From contig NZ_CP104965.1 in assembly GCF_025452235.1 (NCBI RefSeq), positions 62,001 to 126,000 on the forward strand: a stretch of 64,000 bases of DNA, read 5' to 3'. The position numbers and the translations under genes were made by a program. The notes under the pieces are model-generated. The model made no database searches, was not told where the DNA came from, and saw only the letters and a program-made list of their open reading frames with translations. This DNA comes from Devosia neptuniae (GTDB lineage Bacteria > Pseudomonadota > Alphaproteobacteria > Rhizobiales > Devosiaceae). Numbering within the stretch: the stretch's first letter is position 1; each line of letters begins with the position of its first letter. Shown one piece after another: positions 7,568-16,016 of the stretch.

Positions 7568-9127
7568 CTAGGTAATGGGCCCCAGTGCGAAAAACTCGTC
7601 CAACTCCATAATCGCCGAGTGAGAAATTAGTTCGTTCATCAACTCGTCGGAGGCCAATGCATGCTCGATGGCCTCCACCTCGGCCGATAGCGGGCGGTCC
7701 TGCCAATATGTGTCAGCATGCCGGCGTACCAGCGAATAGATGATGCCCGGAACATTGCCGGGATTGTCGTCCGAAATATCCATGGCCTGCGCCGCCAGCA
7801 TGGCCTCAAGCGCCGCCAACCGCCGCAAAGCCAGCACCTGCCGCTCCAGCCGCTCGACGACCAGCGGCAGAAAGGTGGCTTCATCCTCAATGCCGCCGGC
7901 CACCACCATGGAATTGGCCGAGATCGGATTGGTCATGGTCAGCACGCGCGCAAACAGCTCGCCCGCCAGCTTGATGATCGGCCCGAACCCCGTAGCAATA
8001 GCGCCCGGCTGCACCAGGTTGACCGGCAGACCCCGCCGCTGGCCATTGCCCAGCAGCACGCAGCGATTGAACGAATTGCGCGCGATATGGGCCAGCCCCA
8101 ATTGCGCGGTCTGCAAAAACACCGTGACATCAAGTGGGAGCGAGCCACCCGAGGTGATCACCTGTCCGCCCGCCACCACCGGATTGTCATCCGTCCGTCC
8201 GGTCGCCGCCAGCAAGATCTTGCCCGCCGCCACCAGCGTCTCATAGCCGGTCGCAAACACCTGACTCATCATGCGCAGGCTGAGCGGATCCTGGATATGG
8301 GTGGCATCGGGCCAGTCCCAGCCCTTGGCGTTGAAATAGAGCCAGGCGCCAATTCCCGCCTCGCGCTCAGTGCCGACATGGGCCACCGCCTTCCACGGAT
8401 CGCGCGAGGCGCCCAGCGCCCCCGCCGTGGTCAGTCCCGTCGCCAGCATCACGCGCACGGCAGCGGCAGCATCGCGGATCGCGGCGGCGGCGGCCGCATA
8501 ACCCACGGCATTGGTCGAAATCGACGCCAGGCTATCGCGCGGCGCCAGCCGGAACGGCTTGAGTCCCGCTGCCGACAGCGCGGTCTCCGCCGGCTGGCGG
8601 TGGCCATCGAACATGGCCTCGCCCGCCCCCGTCAGCACCGCCCCGATCTGCCCCATCAGCCCGATATCGGCGCAACCGATCGATCCCGTGCGCCGCACCA
8701 CCGGCACCACATCGGCCGAGAGCAGCGCCAGATAGGCCTCCACCAGATCGGTGGTGCAGCCCACCCGTCCGGTCAGCGCCATATTGACGCGAATAGCCAT
8801 GGCCGTGCGCACGATCGGATTGGAAAACGCCTCGCCCGTGCCGAAGTGATGCGCCCGCACCAGTCCTAGATTGAAGGCGTCGAGCTGGTCGGGCGTCCAC
8901 TCCACATCCTTCATGGCCCCAACGCCCGTGGTCGAGCCATAAACCGGTTGCCCCGCCGCAATGGCCTGCTCGACCACTTCGCGCGCCGCCGCCACCCGCA
9001 TCATGGCATCGGGATCGGCCACCAGCCGCGCCTTGCGCGCGCCGATCCGGGCAAGATCGGCAAAGCTCAGCGGCTTGCCGCTCAGGGTAATGGGAAGGCC
9101 GCTTATGCTCATTGCCAGTTCGTTCAT
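7568..9127 (-). CDS. MIO-less HAL/PAL-family lyase, candidate ergothionase
   Basis: A 519-residue member of the histidine/aromatic ammonia-lyase fold. The catalytic Tyr loop YGSTTGVGAM, HIQDPLSLRMMSQV and RTDDNPVV are all present. The segment that forms the MIO cofactor, normally GSVGASGDL, reads GSIGCADIGLM (8666-8686), so the Ala-Ser-Gly triad is missing and MIO cannot form in the usual way. From memory, ergothionases (ergothioneine to thiourocanate plus trimethylamine) are HAL-fold enzymes without MIO, because trimethylamine is already a good leaving group. The betaine importer and hydantoin genes downstream support this. The start could be ATG 9127, ATG 9112 or GTG 9151; none has a strong ribosome-binding site. 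Not a normal histidine ammonia-lyase. Confidence 0.78.
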   Translation of the reverse strand: MNELAMSISGLPITLSGKPLSFADLARIGARKARLVADPDAMMRVAAAREVVEQAIAAGQPVYGSTTGVGAMKDVEWTPDQLDAFNLGLVRAHHFGTGEAFSNPIVRTAMAIRVNMALTGRVGCTTDLVEAYLALLSADVVPVVRRTGSIGCADIGLMGQIGAVLTGAGEAMFDGHRQPAETALSAAGLKPFRLAPRDSLASISTNAVGYAAAAAAIRDAAAAVRVMLATGLTTAGALGASRDPWKAVAHVGTEREAGIGAWLYFNAKGWDWPDATHIQDPLSLRMMSQVFATGYETLVAAGKILLAATGRTDDNPVVAGGQVITSGGSLPLDVTVFLQTAQLGLAHIARNSFNRCVLLGNGQRRGLPVNLVQPGAIATGFGPIIKLAGELFARVLTMTNPISANSMVVAGGIEDEATFLPLVVERLERQVLALRRLAALEAMLAAQAMDISDDNPGNVPGIIYSLVRRHADTYWQDRPLSAEVEAIEHALASDELMNELISHSAIMELDEFFALGPIT

Positions 9128-9158
9128 AAGCAGCACGCTATTGGATCGCACGCAGGGA

Positions 9159-9170
9159 TGGGATATCCCA
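9159..9170. promoter_or_regulatory. perfect palindrome in divergent promoter, candidate LysR operator
   Basis: TGGGATATCCCA is a perfect 12-bp palindrome between the divergent lyase and LysR genes, in flanks ATGGGATATCCCAAAT. LysR regulators usually bind such dyads in the shared promoter of the divergent target. Placement is suggestive; binding is inferred. Confidence 0.4.
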
Positions 9171-9202
9171 AATACTGAACAGGCTATGCGGTTTTTCTAA
9201 GC

Positions 9203-10423
9203 ATGGACCGGGCCTGCTCAGATGGTGGGCACATGGATACGGCAAGCCTGATCGCGATGGACCTGGTGCTGCGCACGCGCAGCCTGCGCGGCGCGGCACG
9301 CACATTGAACCGCCCCGTCTCCACTATTGCTGCGGCCATCGCCAGGGTCGAGGCGGAAATCTCGGTGCGGCTGGTAGAAAAGGCCGGGTCGGGCCTCGTC
9401 GCCAGTCTCGAAGCCATTCGGCTGGAGCCTGAAATCGCCGCTGCCGCCCAGCTAGCCCGCCAGATCACCGGGGATCGCCCCATCAAGTTCGAAGCGCTGG
9501 AGCGGTTCGGGCAAGTGGTGGCGCAGGGCAGCATTCGCCGTGCCGCCCGCGCCCTGGGCATGGGTCAGCCGCAATTGACCCGCCAGGTCACCCATCTCGA
9601 AGCCCTTCTCGGCGTCTCGCTTCTCGTACGCGGCAGCGTCGGCTCCTCAGTCACAGAGCAAGGCGCCGTCTTGGCCGCCACCGCCGAAAACCTGCTAACC
9701 GCTTGGCGAAACATCTCTCGCGCTGCCGAAGAGCGTTTCCGCAAATCCGCCGCCACCGCCCGGCTGGGCTCGATCATCCCCCTTGGCTATGAAAGCGAGA
9801 TCGCCCGGCTCCTCGCCAACCTCGCCGCCCGCTGGCTCGACGAGCGCCCCCGCGCCCCGCTCTTTGTCAGCTCCACCACGGCCGAGGACCTATTGGCCGG
9901 CCTCAAGAAAGGCCTGTTCGACGCCGCGTTTCTCGATATCGATCACCTCCCCGCCGATCTCGATGGCCGCATTGTCAGCACCACGCCCCTCGCCGTGGTC
10001 AGCACCCAGCCCGCCGGCAGCATTGCCGATGCGCTGCTCTTGAGCCCGCTGGCCGTGCCCAGCGCCCGCAGTGGGCTGCGCCAGCGTATCAACCGCATTC
10101 TAGATGACCATCTGAGCGACACCGAGCGCAGCGCCATCCGCCTCATCGAGATCGACTCGATCCCGGTCATTCTCAATCTGGTGCTGCATCACGGTTTCGT
10201 CTCGGTGCTGCCGCAGGCCTCCGTTGCCCGCATTCGCGGCGATCTGACGCAAATGCCGCTGCCGGCCCGCTATGACATGGCCTTTCAGCTCTGCTGGCCG
10301 CGCGGCAATGCCACAATTGCCCAGGCAATCCTCTCCACCATCGACCGAACCGCGCCCGAAAGTCTCATTGCCAATAGCGGTGAACGCGCTACTCATCGCC
10401 AGGATCAATCGACAGTCAGCTGA
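9203..10423 (+). CDS. LysR-type regulator with two tandem winged-helix DNA-binding domains
   Basis: A 406-residue LysR-type regulator, about 100 residues longer than usual because two DNA-binding domains occur in a row. The first (about residues 11-75) has LVLRTRSLRGAARTLNRPVS and AIARVEAEISVRLVEK. The second (about 94-155) has LERFGQVVAQGSIRRAARAL and QPQLTRQVTHLEALLGVSLL. A normal effector-binding half follows (GYESEIARLLANLAARWL, GLFDAAFLDIDHLP). It is divergent from the lyase-importer-hydantoinase series and most likely controls it, perhaps with a substrate or intermediate as inducer. ATG 9203 is used; ATG 9233 (MDTASLIAM) is nearly as likely. Confidence 0.85.
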   Translation: MDRACSDGGHMDTASLIAMDLVLRTRSLRGAARTLNRPVSTIAAAIARVEAEISVRLVEKAGSGLVASLEAIRLEPEIAAAAQLARQITGDRPIKFEALERFGQVVAQGSIRRAARALGMGQPQLTRQVTHLEALLGVSLLVRGSVGSSVTEQGAVLAATAENLLTAWRNISRAAEERFRKSAATARLGSIIPLGYESEIARLLANLAARWLDERPRAPLFVSSTTAEDLLAGLKKGLFDAAFLDIDHLPADLDGRIVSTTPLAVVSTQPAGSIADALLLSPLAVPSARSGLRQRINRILDDHLSDTERSAIRLIEIDSIPVILNLVLHHGFVSVLPQASVARIRGDLTQMPLPARYDMAFQLCWPRGNATIAQAILSTIDRTAPESLIANSGERATHRQDQSTVS

Positions 10424-10440
10424 GTGTCGATTGGTCCCGA

Positions 10441-11715
10441 ATGGAGCCTCCGACCGTGCAGACACAGCTGACCGACCACCCGTATCGCACTGCCATCATG
10501 GACGAGGTGCATGCGCGCCCCGTCGAGATTATCGAAGCGGAATGCCGCATTCGCCGGCTGGTCTTTGTCATGCCGTCCGAAGCCGGCGCCATGATGCGCG
10601 TATTTCACCGCTTCGAGCAATTCTGCCGCGATGCTGGTGTCGCCGTGCCCGGCCCATCGAGCCGCCAGCATGGTTTTGACCGCGACAACCGGCACATTAC
10701 CTGGGAATTCCACACCGAATTCGTCACCATCACCTGGCGCAGTGCCCTCAAGGACAAGCAGAACTATCCCGACGGCATTGGCCTAGCTGCCATCGAGGAT
10801 GGCCTACTGATCGGCGCCACCCGCATTGACGTCATTGCCGACAAGACCGTGCCCGAAGCCCTGCTGCCCGCCTTCTCGCTGCCAAGCCTGTGCGTCGCCG
10901 ACGTTGAAAGCGGCAAGGCGCAGGTCGCGACCGATTTCGTGCCCGATGCCGACAAGTTCACCCGCTTCGAATTTGCCGCCGGTGGCCTTTCGGTCCTGCG
11001 CCGCTCGATCATCATCCGGCGCCTATTGGAAGTGGAAACCTACCGCACCATGGCCCTGCTCGCTCTGCCGCTGGCCCGCGAAGTCTCCCCCAGCCTGCGC
11101 GCCACCGAGATCGAGCTGACCGCTTTGATGGAGAGCCTCTCGGAAGCCACGACGTCCGAGACCGTGCAGACCGCGCTCACCGCGCTCGACGCCCTTTCGG
11201 TCCGCTCGGGCCAACTCTCCGAGCGGCTGGGCTATCGCTTTGCCGCCTGCCACGCCTATGGCGATATCCTGCGCACGCGCCTCGCCGGCCTGCGCGAAAG
11301 CTCGACTGCTTTCGGCTCCAGCCTCACTCACTATATCGGCAATCGGGTCGATCCGGGCCTTGCCACCTGCGCCGCCATGGAAAAGCGGCTTTCCGTCCTC
11401 TCTAGCAAGATCGAGCGCGCCATCAGCCTGCTCAATGTCCGCATCGGCGTGGACATGCAGCAGCAGAACAACGCCGTGCTCGACAATATCGCCCAGACCG
11501 CCCGCAGCCAGTTCTACCTGCAGCGCACGGTGGAAGGCCTGTCCACCATCGCCATCAGCTATTACCTGCTCGGCATTTTGAGCTATATGCTGGCCGGCCC
11601 CCTGGAAGAGTTCCACTTCAACAAAGTCATGACCCTCTCCATCGCCGCCCCCTTCGTAGTCCTCGCCGTCTGGCTCATGGCCCGCAGCGTGCGGAAAGCC
11701 CACACCGTTAAGTGA
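10441..11715 (+). CDS. DUF3422 family membrane-anchored protein
   Basis: A 424-residue protein recognised as DUF3422. The N-terminal family motif is HPYRTAIMDEVHARP, followed by DRDNRHITWEFHTEFVTITW and the helical segments RIGVDMQQQNNAVLDNIAQT and TARSQFYLQRTVEGLSTIA. Two hydrophobic segments near the C terminus (about residues 365-390 and 395-418) anchor it in the membrane. The C-terminal arrangement resembles CorA-like or UPF-type helical membrane proteins, but I do not know its function. It starts 17 bases after the LysR stop on the same strand and may be cotranscribed, though nothing ties it to ergothioneine chemistry. Confidence 0.85.
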   Translation: MEPPTVQTQLTDHPYRTAIMDEVHARPVEIIEAECRIRRLVFVMPSEAGAMMRVFHRFEQFCRDAGVAVPGPSSRQHGFDRDNRHITWEFHTEFVTITWRSALKDKQNYPDGIGLAAIEDGLLIGATRIDVIADKTVPEALLPAFSLPSLCVADVESGKAQVATDFVPDADKFTRFEFAAGGLSVLRRSIIIRRLLEVETYRTMALLALPLAREVSPSLRATEIELTALMESLSEATTSETVQTALTALDALSVRSGQLSERLGYRFAACHAYGDILRTRLAGLRESSTAFGSSLTHYIGNRVDPGLATCAAMEKRLSVLSSKIERAISLLNVRIGVDMQQQNNAVLDNIAQTARSQFYLQRTVEGLSTIAISYYLLGILSYMLAGPLEEFHFNKVMTLSIAAPFVVLAVWLMARSVRKAHTVK

Positions 11716-11779
11716 TCAATTAAGCGTTGTGGCGGGACCCGGCTAATACTAAAGTGATCACTTAACCGGAGTGATCACC
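11710..11779. promoter_or_regulatory. three TGATCA-centred palindromes upstream of a short ORF
   Basis: AAGTGATCAATT (11710-11721), the perfect palindrome AAGTGATCACTT (11752-11763) and GTGATCAC (11771-11778) lie close together. The first two centres are 42 bases apart, about four helical turns. The last site sits between GGAG and the ATG of the short ORF at 11780. This looks like an operator array for an unidentified dimeric regulator. Confidence 0.4.
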
Positions 11780-11872
11780 ATGGCCCGTTATCTGATGCAG
11801 TTACTGGAAGCCCGCAAGCGGATGTGGGTTGAAAGACTGGAGCGCCTAGCCGCCTATCTGGCGAAGAATTAG
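11780..11872 (+). CDS. possible 30-residue peptide
   Basis: A short frame with ATG after GGAGTGATCACC and a TAG stop. The peptide is basic and aromatic (starts MARYLMQLLEARKRMW, ends LAAYLAKN) and would form one amphipathic helix. It follows DUF3422 on the same strand and is preceded by three related palindromes. I know no family for it. The designed-looking upstream region is the main reason to keep it; the ORF could be chance. Confidence 0.35.
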   Translation: MARYLMQLLEARKRMWVERLERLAAYLAKN

Positions 11873-11924
11873 CCCCCTCATCCGCCCTTCGGGCACCTTC
11901 TCCCACGAGGGGAGAAGGAAGGGG
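11871..11924. repeat. palindromic repeat, family E (short copy)
   Basis: CCCCCTCATCCGCCCTTCGG followed by CACCTTCTCCC and its near-complement GGGGAGAAGGAAGG. It is related to the element at 3332-3458 and lies just after the short ORF, where it may help end transcription. Confidence 0.6.
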
Positions 11925-11964
11925 TTGGGGCCATCCCATGCCTCGACCCCCGCACATCCCACAA

Positions 11965-12045
11965 TGTCATTCCCGCGAAAGCGGGAACCTCCGTTTCCTT
12001 CTCTAGCCCTCTGAAACAGAGGTCCCCGCTTTCGCGGGGATGACA
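11965..12045. repeat. inverted repeat, family B
   Basis: TGTCATTCCCGCGAAAGCGG on the left is mirrored by CCGCTTTCGCGGGGATGACA on the right, with inner arms CCTCCGTTTC and GAAACAGAGG. Further members are at 15901-15968 and 44887-44968; variants are at 20157, 23241 and 46392. It lies between the convergent DUF3422 region and rhaU. Confidence 0.85.
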
Positions 12046-12070
12046 CCGTGGTTGGGAACTGAGTGTGTAA

Positions 12071-12403
12071 CTACTTCATCCAAAACATCGGCACGAGATC
12101 GGTGGACAGCGGCTCATTCTGCTCATTGGTCGCCATCACATCGGCCATATGCGCCCACCAGCGCTTCATCACCTCAGTGCCCGGTAGATCACCCATCGTA
12201 TGGTCCACCCGCCGCCACAGCACGCCGAACAGGACATTGGTCTCTTCGTCCAGATGGATCGAATAGTCCTTCACCCCCGCCTCGTGCAGCAGCTCGACCA
12301 GTTCGGGGAAAATCTCGTCATGGCGCTTTTTGTATTCCGCCGCCTTGCCGGGATTCAGAAGCATCTTGAACGCATGCTTTTCGTAGCCGCCATCCACGAT
12401 CAT
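12071..12403 (-). CDS. rhaU: L-rhamnose mutarotase
   Basis: A 110-residue dimeric-barrel protein that interconverts the anomers of L-rhamnose. Family features are [40 protein letters not shown] and a C-terminal [11 protein letters not shown]; the His in KRHDE and the paired Trp match E. coli RhaM. The start is ATG 12403, which overlaps the rhaQ stop as ATGA. It is the last gene of the minus-strand transport operon, as rhaU is in Rhizobium, but the rhaK kinase gene that follows it there is absent here. Confidence 0.93.
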   Translation of the reverse strand: MIVDGGYEKHAFKMLLNPGKAAEYKKRHDEIFPELVELLHEAGVKDYSIHLDEETNVLFGVLWRRVDHTMGDLPGTEVMKRWWAHMADVMATNEQNEPLSTDLVPMFWMK

Positions 12404-13395
12404 GCGCGCTGCCTCCACATTCTGAACAGGATGGGCAGCGCGATCACCGTGATCAGCAGCCCGCCGATAAAGATCGACATGACGATACCCGGCACATTGA
12501 GCAGCCCCAGCCCGAAGGTCACCAGCCCCATGATCAGCGCCGCCAGCACGACGCCGACAATCGAGCCCGCCCCGCCCAGGATCGACACCCCGCCCAGCAC
12601 CACCATGGTAATGGCCTCAAGCTCGAAGCCCTCGGCAATGGATGGCCTTGTCGAGCCCAGCCGTGCCGTCAGCAGCACGGAAGCGATGCCGCTCATCAGC
12701 CCCGTCAGGCAAAACAGGATGAACTTGATGCGATCGACCCGCACGCCGGAGAATTGCGCCGCGACATCATTATTGCCGATGGCAAATACCCGCCGGCCGA
12801 AATTGGTGCGGTGCAGCAACACGAAATAGATCACCGCAAACACCAGGAACAGCACCAGCTCGAACGAGATCACCCACCACACATAGCCCTGCCCGAACCA
12901 GCCAAAGCTGGCCGGATAATTGCCAAAGCTCTTGTCGCCCAGGATGATGTAGGAAATGCCGCGGAACAGGCTCATCGTGCCGATGGTGACCACAATGGAG
13001 GGCAGTTTCAGCCCTGTCACCAGAAAGCCGTTAAACGCCCCGCACAGCAGCCCCACGCCCACACCGACCGCCACCAGCACCGGCGTATCGGCGCCATATT
13101 GCAGCGCCAGCCCCATCATGGTGGAGGCCAGCGCGATGATCGCCGCGACCGACAGATCGATCTCGCCCGAGATGATCAACAGCGCCATAGCCAGCGCGAT
13201 CAGCGCCTTCTCGGTGAAGTTGAAGGTGAGATCGCTCAGGCTCCACTCATTGAGGAAATAGGGCGAGGCGTTGGAATTGAAGATGAAGATCGCCACCGCC
13301 ACGAGAACCAGCAGGCTCTCCCAGCTCAACAGTGTCGACTTCAGGGGATTATCGAGCCGATTGGGCAGCTGGCGCCCGGTTGTTACGTCAGACAT
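12400..13395 (-). CDS. rhaQ: rhamnose ABC importer permease RhaQ
   Basis: A 331-residue permease of the ribose/rhamnose class with about ten hydrophobic segments. The class motif is [20 protein letters not shown], with later [20 protein letters not shown] and [20 protein letters not shown]. It begins 8 bases inside the end of rhaP and ends overlapping rhaU. With RhaP it forms the membrane channel of the rhamnose importer. The near-identical gene order to rhizobial rhaSTPQU supports the name. Confidence 0.92.
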   Translation of the reverse strand: MSDVTTGRQLPNRLDNPLKSTLLSWESLLVLVAVAIFIFNSNASPYFLNEWSLSDLTFNFTEKALIALAMALLIISGEIDLSVAAIIALASTMMGLALQYGADTPVLVAVGVGVGLLCGAFNGFLVTGLKLPSIVVTIGTMSLFRGISYIILGDKSFGNYPASFGWFGQGYVWWVISFELVLFLVFAVIYFVLLHRTNFGRRVFAIGNNDVAAQFSGVRVDRIKFILFCLTGLMSGIASVLLTARLGSTRPSIAEGFELEAITMVVLGGVSILGGAGSIVGVVLAALIMGLVTFGLGLLNVPGIVMSIFIGGLLITVIALPILFRMWRQRA

Positions 13396-14371
13396 GGGCG
13401 GCCTCCGCCGATTTCAAAATCACCCGGCCCTTGCGCCGTTCGCCCCGCGCATTGAGGATCACCGCCAACAGGATCGCCGTGCCGGAAATGGCCATCTGCC
13501 AGAACGGGGAAATATTGATCACCGGCAGCGCATTGTTGATCACGCCCAGGAACAGCGCCCCCAGCAGCGCCCCGGCCACCGTGCCGATGCCACCAGCAAT
13601 CGAGATGCCCCCGATCACGCAGGCCGCCACAATGGTCAGCTCATACCCGCTCGCCACTTCCACCGAGGCGATCACATAGCGCGAAATCCAGAGATAACCG
13701 CACAGCCCAGAGACAGCCCCCGCCAGCACGAAGGCCATGAACTTGGTCAGCCCGACATTGATGCCGGCATAGACCGAGGCCGTCGGATTGACCCCGATGG
13801 CATAGAGCGCCCGCCCCAAAGGCGTGCGCGTCATCAGCAGGAAAAACAGGATCGCGACCACAATGGCGATCCAGCTCAATACCGGCAGCCCCAGCACCAC
13901 GGCGCGCTGCAGCTGAATAAAGTCCGGGCTCATCTGCGCTGCATTGACCCAGGCGCCGCCCGAAATGACGAACACCAGCCCACGGAAAATGGTGAGCGTG
14001 CCCAGCGTCACGACGATGGGCGGAATATTGAGCTTCCACACCAGCACGCCATTGAACGCGCCCAAAAGCCCCCCGATCACCACGCACAGCGCCATGATCA
14101 GCGGAATGGGAATGGCGGGATAGGCGGCGTTGAGCATGGCCGCGATCATCCCGGTCAGCGCCAGATTGGCCGCCATGCTGAGATCGATCGAGCGGGTCAG
14201 GATCATCGCCATCTGCCCCAAAGCCAGCATCATCAGGATCGATGTGTCGTTGAAAATGGTCAGCAGATTGCCCGGCTGGGAAAAGCGCGGGAAGCGCAGC
14301 GTCACCAGAATGATGACGGCGATAATGGCCAGGCCCAGCCAGATTTCACGATGTTTGGCGAGCGACTTCAT
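13388..14371 (-). CDS. rhaP: rhamnose ABC importer permease RhaP
   Basis: A 327-residue permease related to RbsC. It shows LALGQMAMILTRSIDLSMAA, LNIPPIVVTLGTLTIFRGLV and CVIGGISIAGGIGTVAGALL, the usual membrane-core motifs. Its start overlaps the rhaT stop as ATGA. It partners RhaQ and the RhaT ATPase in import of L-rhamnose captured by RhaS. Confidence 0.92.
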   Translation of the reverse strand: MKSLAKHREIWLGLAIIAVIILVTLRFPRFSQPGNLLTIFNDTSILMMLALGQMAMILTRSIDLSMAANLALTGMIAAMLNAAYPAIPIPLIMALCVVIGGLLGAFNGVLVWKLNIPPIVVTLGTLTIFRGLVFVISGGAWVNAAQMSPDFIQLQRAVVLGLPVLSWIAIVVAILFFLLMTRTPLGRALYAIGVNPTASVYAGINVGLTKFMAFVLAGAVSGLCGYLWISRYVIASVEVASGYELTIVAACVIGGISIAGGIGTVAGALLGALFLGVINNALPVINISPFWQMAISGTAILLAVILNARGERRKGRVILKSAEAAHV

Positions 14372-15876
14372 GCTGCGACTTCCTCGGCGATACCGGCGGC
14401 CAGGCGCACCAGCGTTTCGGGGGCCAGCCCCTTATTGTCCAATGTGTCCACGATCCGCCCTTCGCGCATCACTACGATCCGGTCGCTCATACCCATCACT
14501 TCGGGCAGTTCCGAGGACACCATGATCACGCTCAGCCCCTGCGCCACCAGCTCGGCCATAAAGCCATGCACCGCGGCCTTGGAGCCGATATCGATGCCCT
14601 TGGTAGGCTCATCCAGAATGATCACCTTGGGCAGCGTTGCCAGCCATTTGGCGATCACCACTTTCTGCTGATTGCCGCCCGACAGGGTGGACACATTCTG
14701 GCTCAGCGAGGATGCGCGCAGGTCCAGCCGCTCGGTATAGGTCCGCGCCAGCTTGAATTCCTCGGCCATGCGCAAGAAGCCGGAGCGCGAGGTCTTTTGC
14801 AGCGAGGGCAGCGAGACATTCATAAAAATCGGTTCGCCCGTGATCACGCCCTGCTTGCCGCGCTCCTCGGGCACATAAACAATGCCCGCCTCGACCGCAT
14901 CGGCAGGAGACTTGGGGTTGATCACCGCCCCATCCAGCACCAGCGCGCCATGCGACGGCCGCGTCATGCCGAACACGGCCTGCATCACTTCGCTGCGCCC
15001 CGCACCGACGAGGCCATAAAAGCCCAGGATTTCGCCCTTACGAACGGCAAAGGAAATATCGGCAAATTCGGTTGGGTGGCTCAGCCCCTTGGCCTCGAGC
15101 ACCATAGGACCAATCTCGGCCTTGCGCTCGGGAAAAATATGATCGACCGAGCGCCCGACCATCAGCTTGACGATGTCGCTCTGCTTGGTGTCCTTGATCA
15201 GCCCCTTGCCCACCTGCTCGCCATCGCGGAACACGGTGAAACGGTCGGCAATGCGGTAGATTTCATCGAATTTGTGCGAGATGAAGAGGATCGCCTTGCC
15301 GTCCTGCTTGAGCAGATCGATCAGCACGTAAAGCTCTTCGATCTCCTTCTGGCTCAGCGCCGCAGTCGGCTCATCCATGATCACGACCTGCGCATCGATG
15401 GACAGCGCCCGCGCCACCGCGACCAGGTGCTTTTTGGCAATGCCCAATTCCTTGAGCTTGATATCGGGATCGATCCCCGCGGCCATCGACTCCAGCGTCT
15501 TGCGCGATTCAGCGCGCATGGTCTTCCAGTCGATCATGCCAAACCGGTTGCGCGGGGCATGGCCGAGATAGATGTTTTCGGCCACCGTCAGCTCGTCGAA
15601 CAGCACGGTTTCCTGATGGATCGCCGTGACGCCCGCTTCAAACGCCGAATGCGCCGTGGGCAGGCTCAGCGCCTTGCCCGATACTGTGATCTGGCCTTCA
15701 TCGGGTTGATAAATCCCCGTCATGATCTTGACCAGCGTCGACTTGCCGGCCCCGTTTTCGCCAATCAGCGCGGTCACCTGGCCGGGATAGAGCTCCAGCG
15801 ACACATTATGCAGCGCCCGCACGCCGGGAAACGTCTTGGTGATACCGGCGAGAGTGAGGATGGGGTCTTGGTTCAT
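14368..15876 (-). CDS. rhaT: rhamnose ABC importer ATP-binding protein RhaT
   Basis: A 502-residue double ATPase of the RbsA type. The first domain has Walker A GENGAGKST (residues 39-47) and Walker B VVIMDEPTAALSQKE. The second has the degenerate nucleotide site GLVGAGRSEVMQ, typical of this class, plus signature LSGGNQQKVVIAKW and IILDEPTKGIDIGSK. It energises the RhaPQ channel. The gap before it, behind rhaS, carries a family B inverted repeat. The name follows rhizobial usage; this is not the E. coli RhaT symporter. Confidence 0.93.
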   Translation of the reverse strand: MNQDPILTLAGITKTFPGVRALHNVSLELYPGQVTALIGENGAGKSTLVKIMTGIYQPDEGQITVSGKALSLPTAHSAFEAGVTAIHQETVLFDELTVAENIYLGHAPRNRFGMIDWKTMRAESRKTLESMAAGIDPDIKLKELGIAKKHLVAVARALSIDAQVVIMDEPTAALSQKEIEELYVLIDLLKQDGKAILFISHKFDEIYRIADRFTVFRDGEQVGKGLIKDTKQSDIVKLMVGRSVDHIFPERKAEIGPMVLEAKGLSHPTEFADISFAVRKGEILGFYGLVGAGRSEVMQAVFGMTRPSHGALVLDGAVINPKSPADAVEAGIVYVPEERGKQGVITGEPIFMNVSLPSLQKTSRSGFLRMAEEFKLARTYTERLDLRASSLSQNVSTLSGGNQQKVVIAKWLATLPKVIILDEPTKGIDIGSKAAVHGFMAELVAQGLSVIMVSSELPEVMGMSDRIVVMREGRIVDTLDNKGLAPETLVRLAAGIAEEVAA

Positions 15877-15900
15877 GTCGGATGTCTTTGTCTTTCACCA

Positions 15901-15968
15901 AGTCATTCCCGCGAAAGCGGGAACCGCCGTTTTCTGAAACAGGGGTTCCCGCTTTCGCGGGAATGACT
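15901..15968. repeat. inverted repeat, family B, between rhaS and rhaT
   Basis: AGTCATTCCCGCGAAAGCGG is mirrored by CCGCTTTCGCGGGAATGACT, arms of about 32 bases with a very short loop. Located between the binding-protein stop and the ATPase start, it would form a strong hairpin in the rha transcript. Confidence 0.88.
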
Positions 15969-16016
15969 CCGCGGGAGAAGGAGGCCCGGCGCCGAAGCGC
16001 CGGACCAGTAGCGGGA

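Noticed and set aside
7568..9127. Ordinary histidine ammonia-lyase (hutH) call
   Set aside because: The MIO-forming triad is missing, and no urocanase, imidazolonepropionase or formiminoglutamase gene is near. A hut operon is therefore not supported.
13271..14671. Long plus-strand frame of 466 codons antisense to rhaP and rhaQ
   Set aside because: It is rich in Arg, His, Gln and Pro, as expected for the antisense of a high-GC gene, and has no domain. The minus strand holds conserved permeases.
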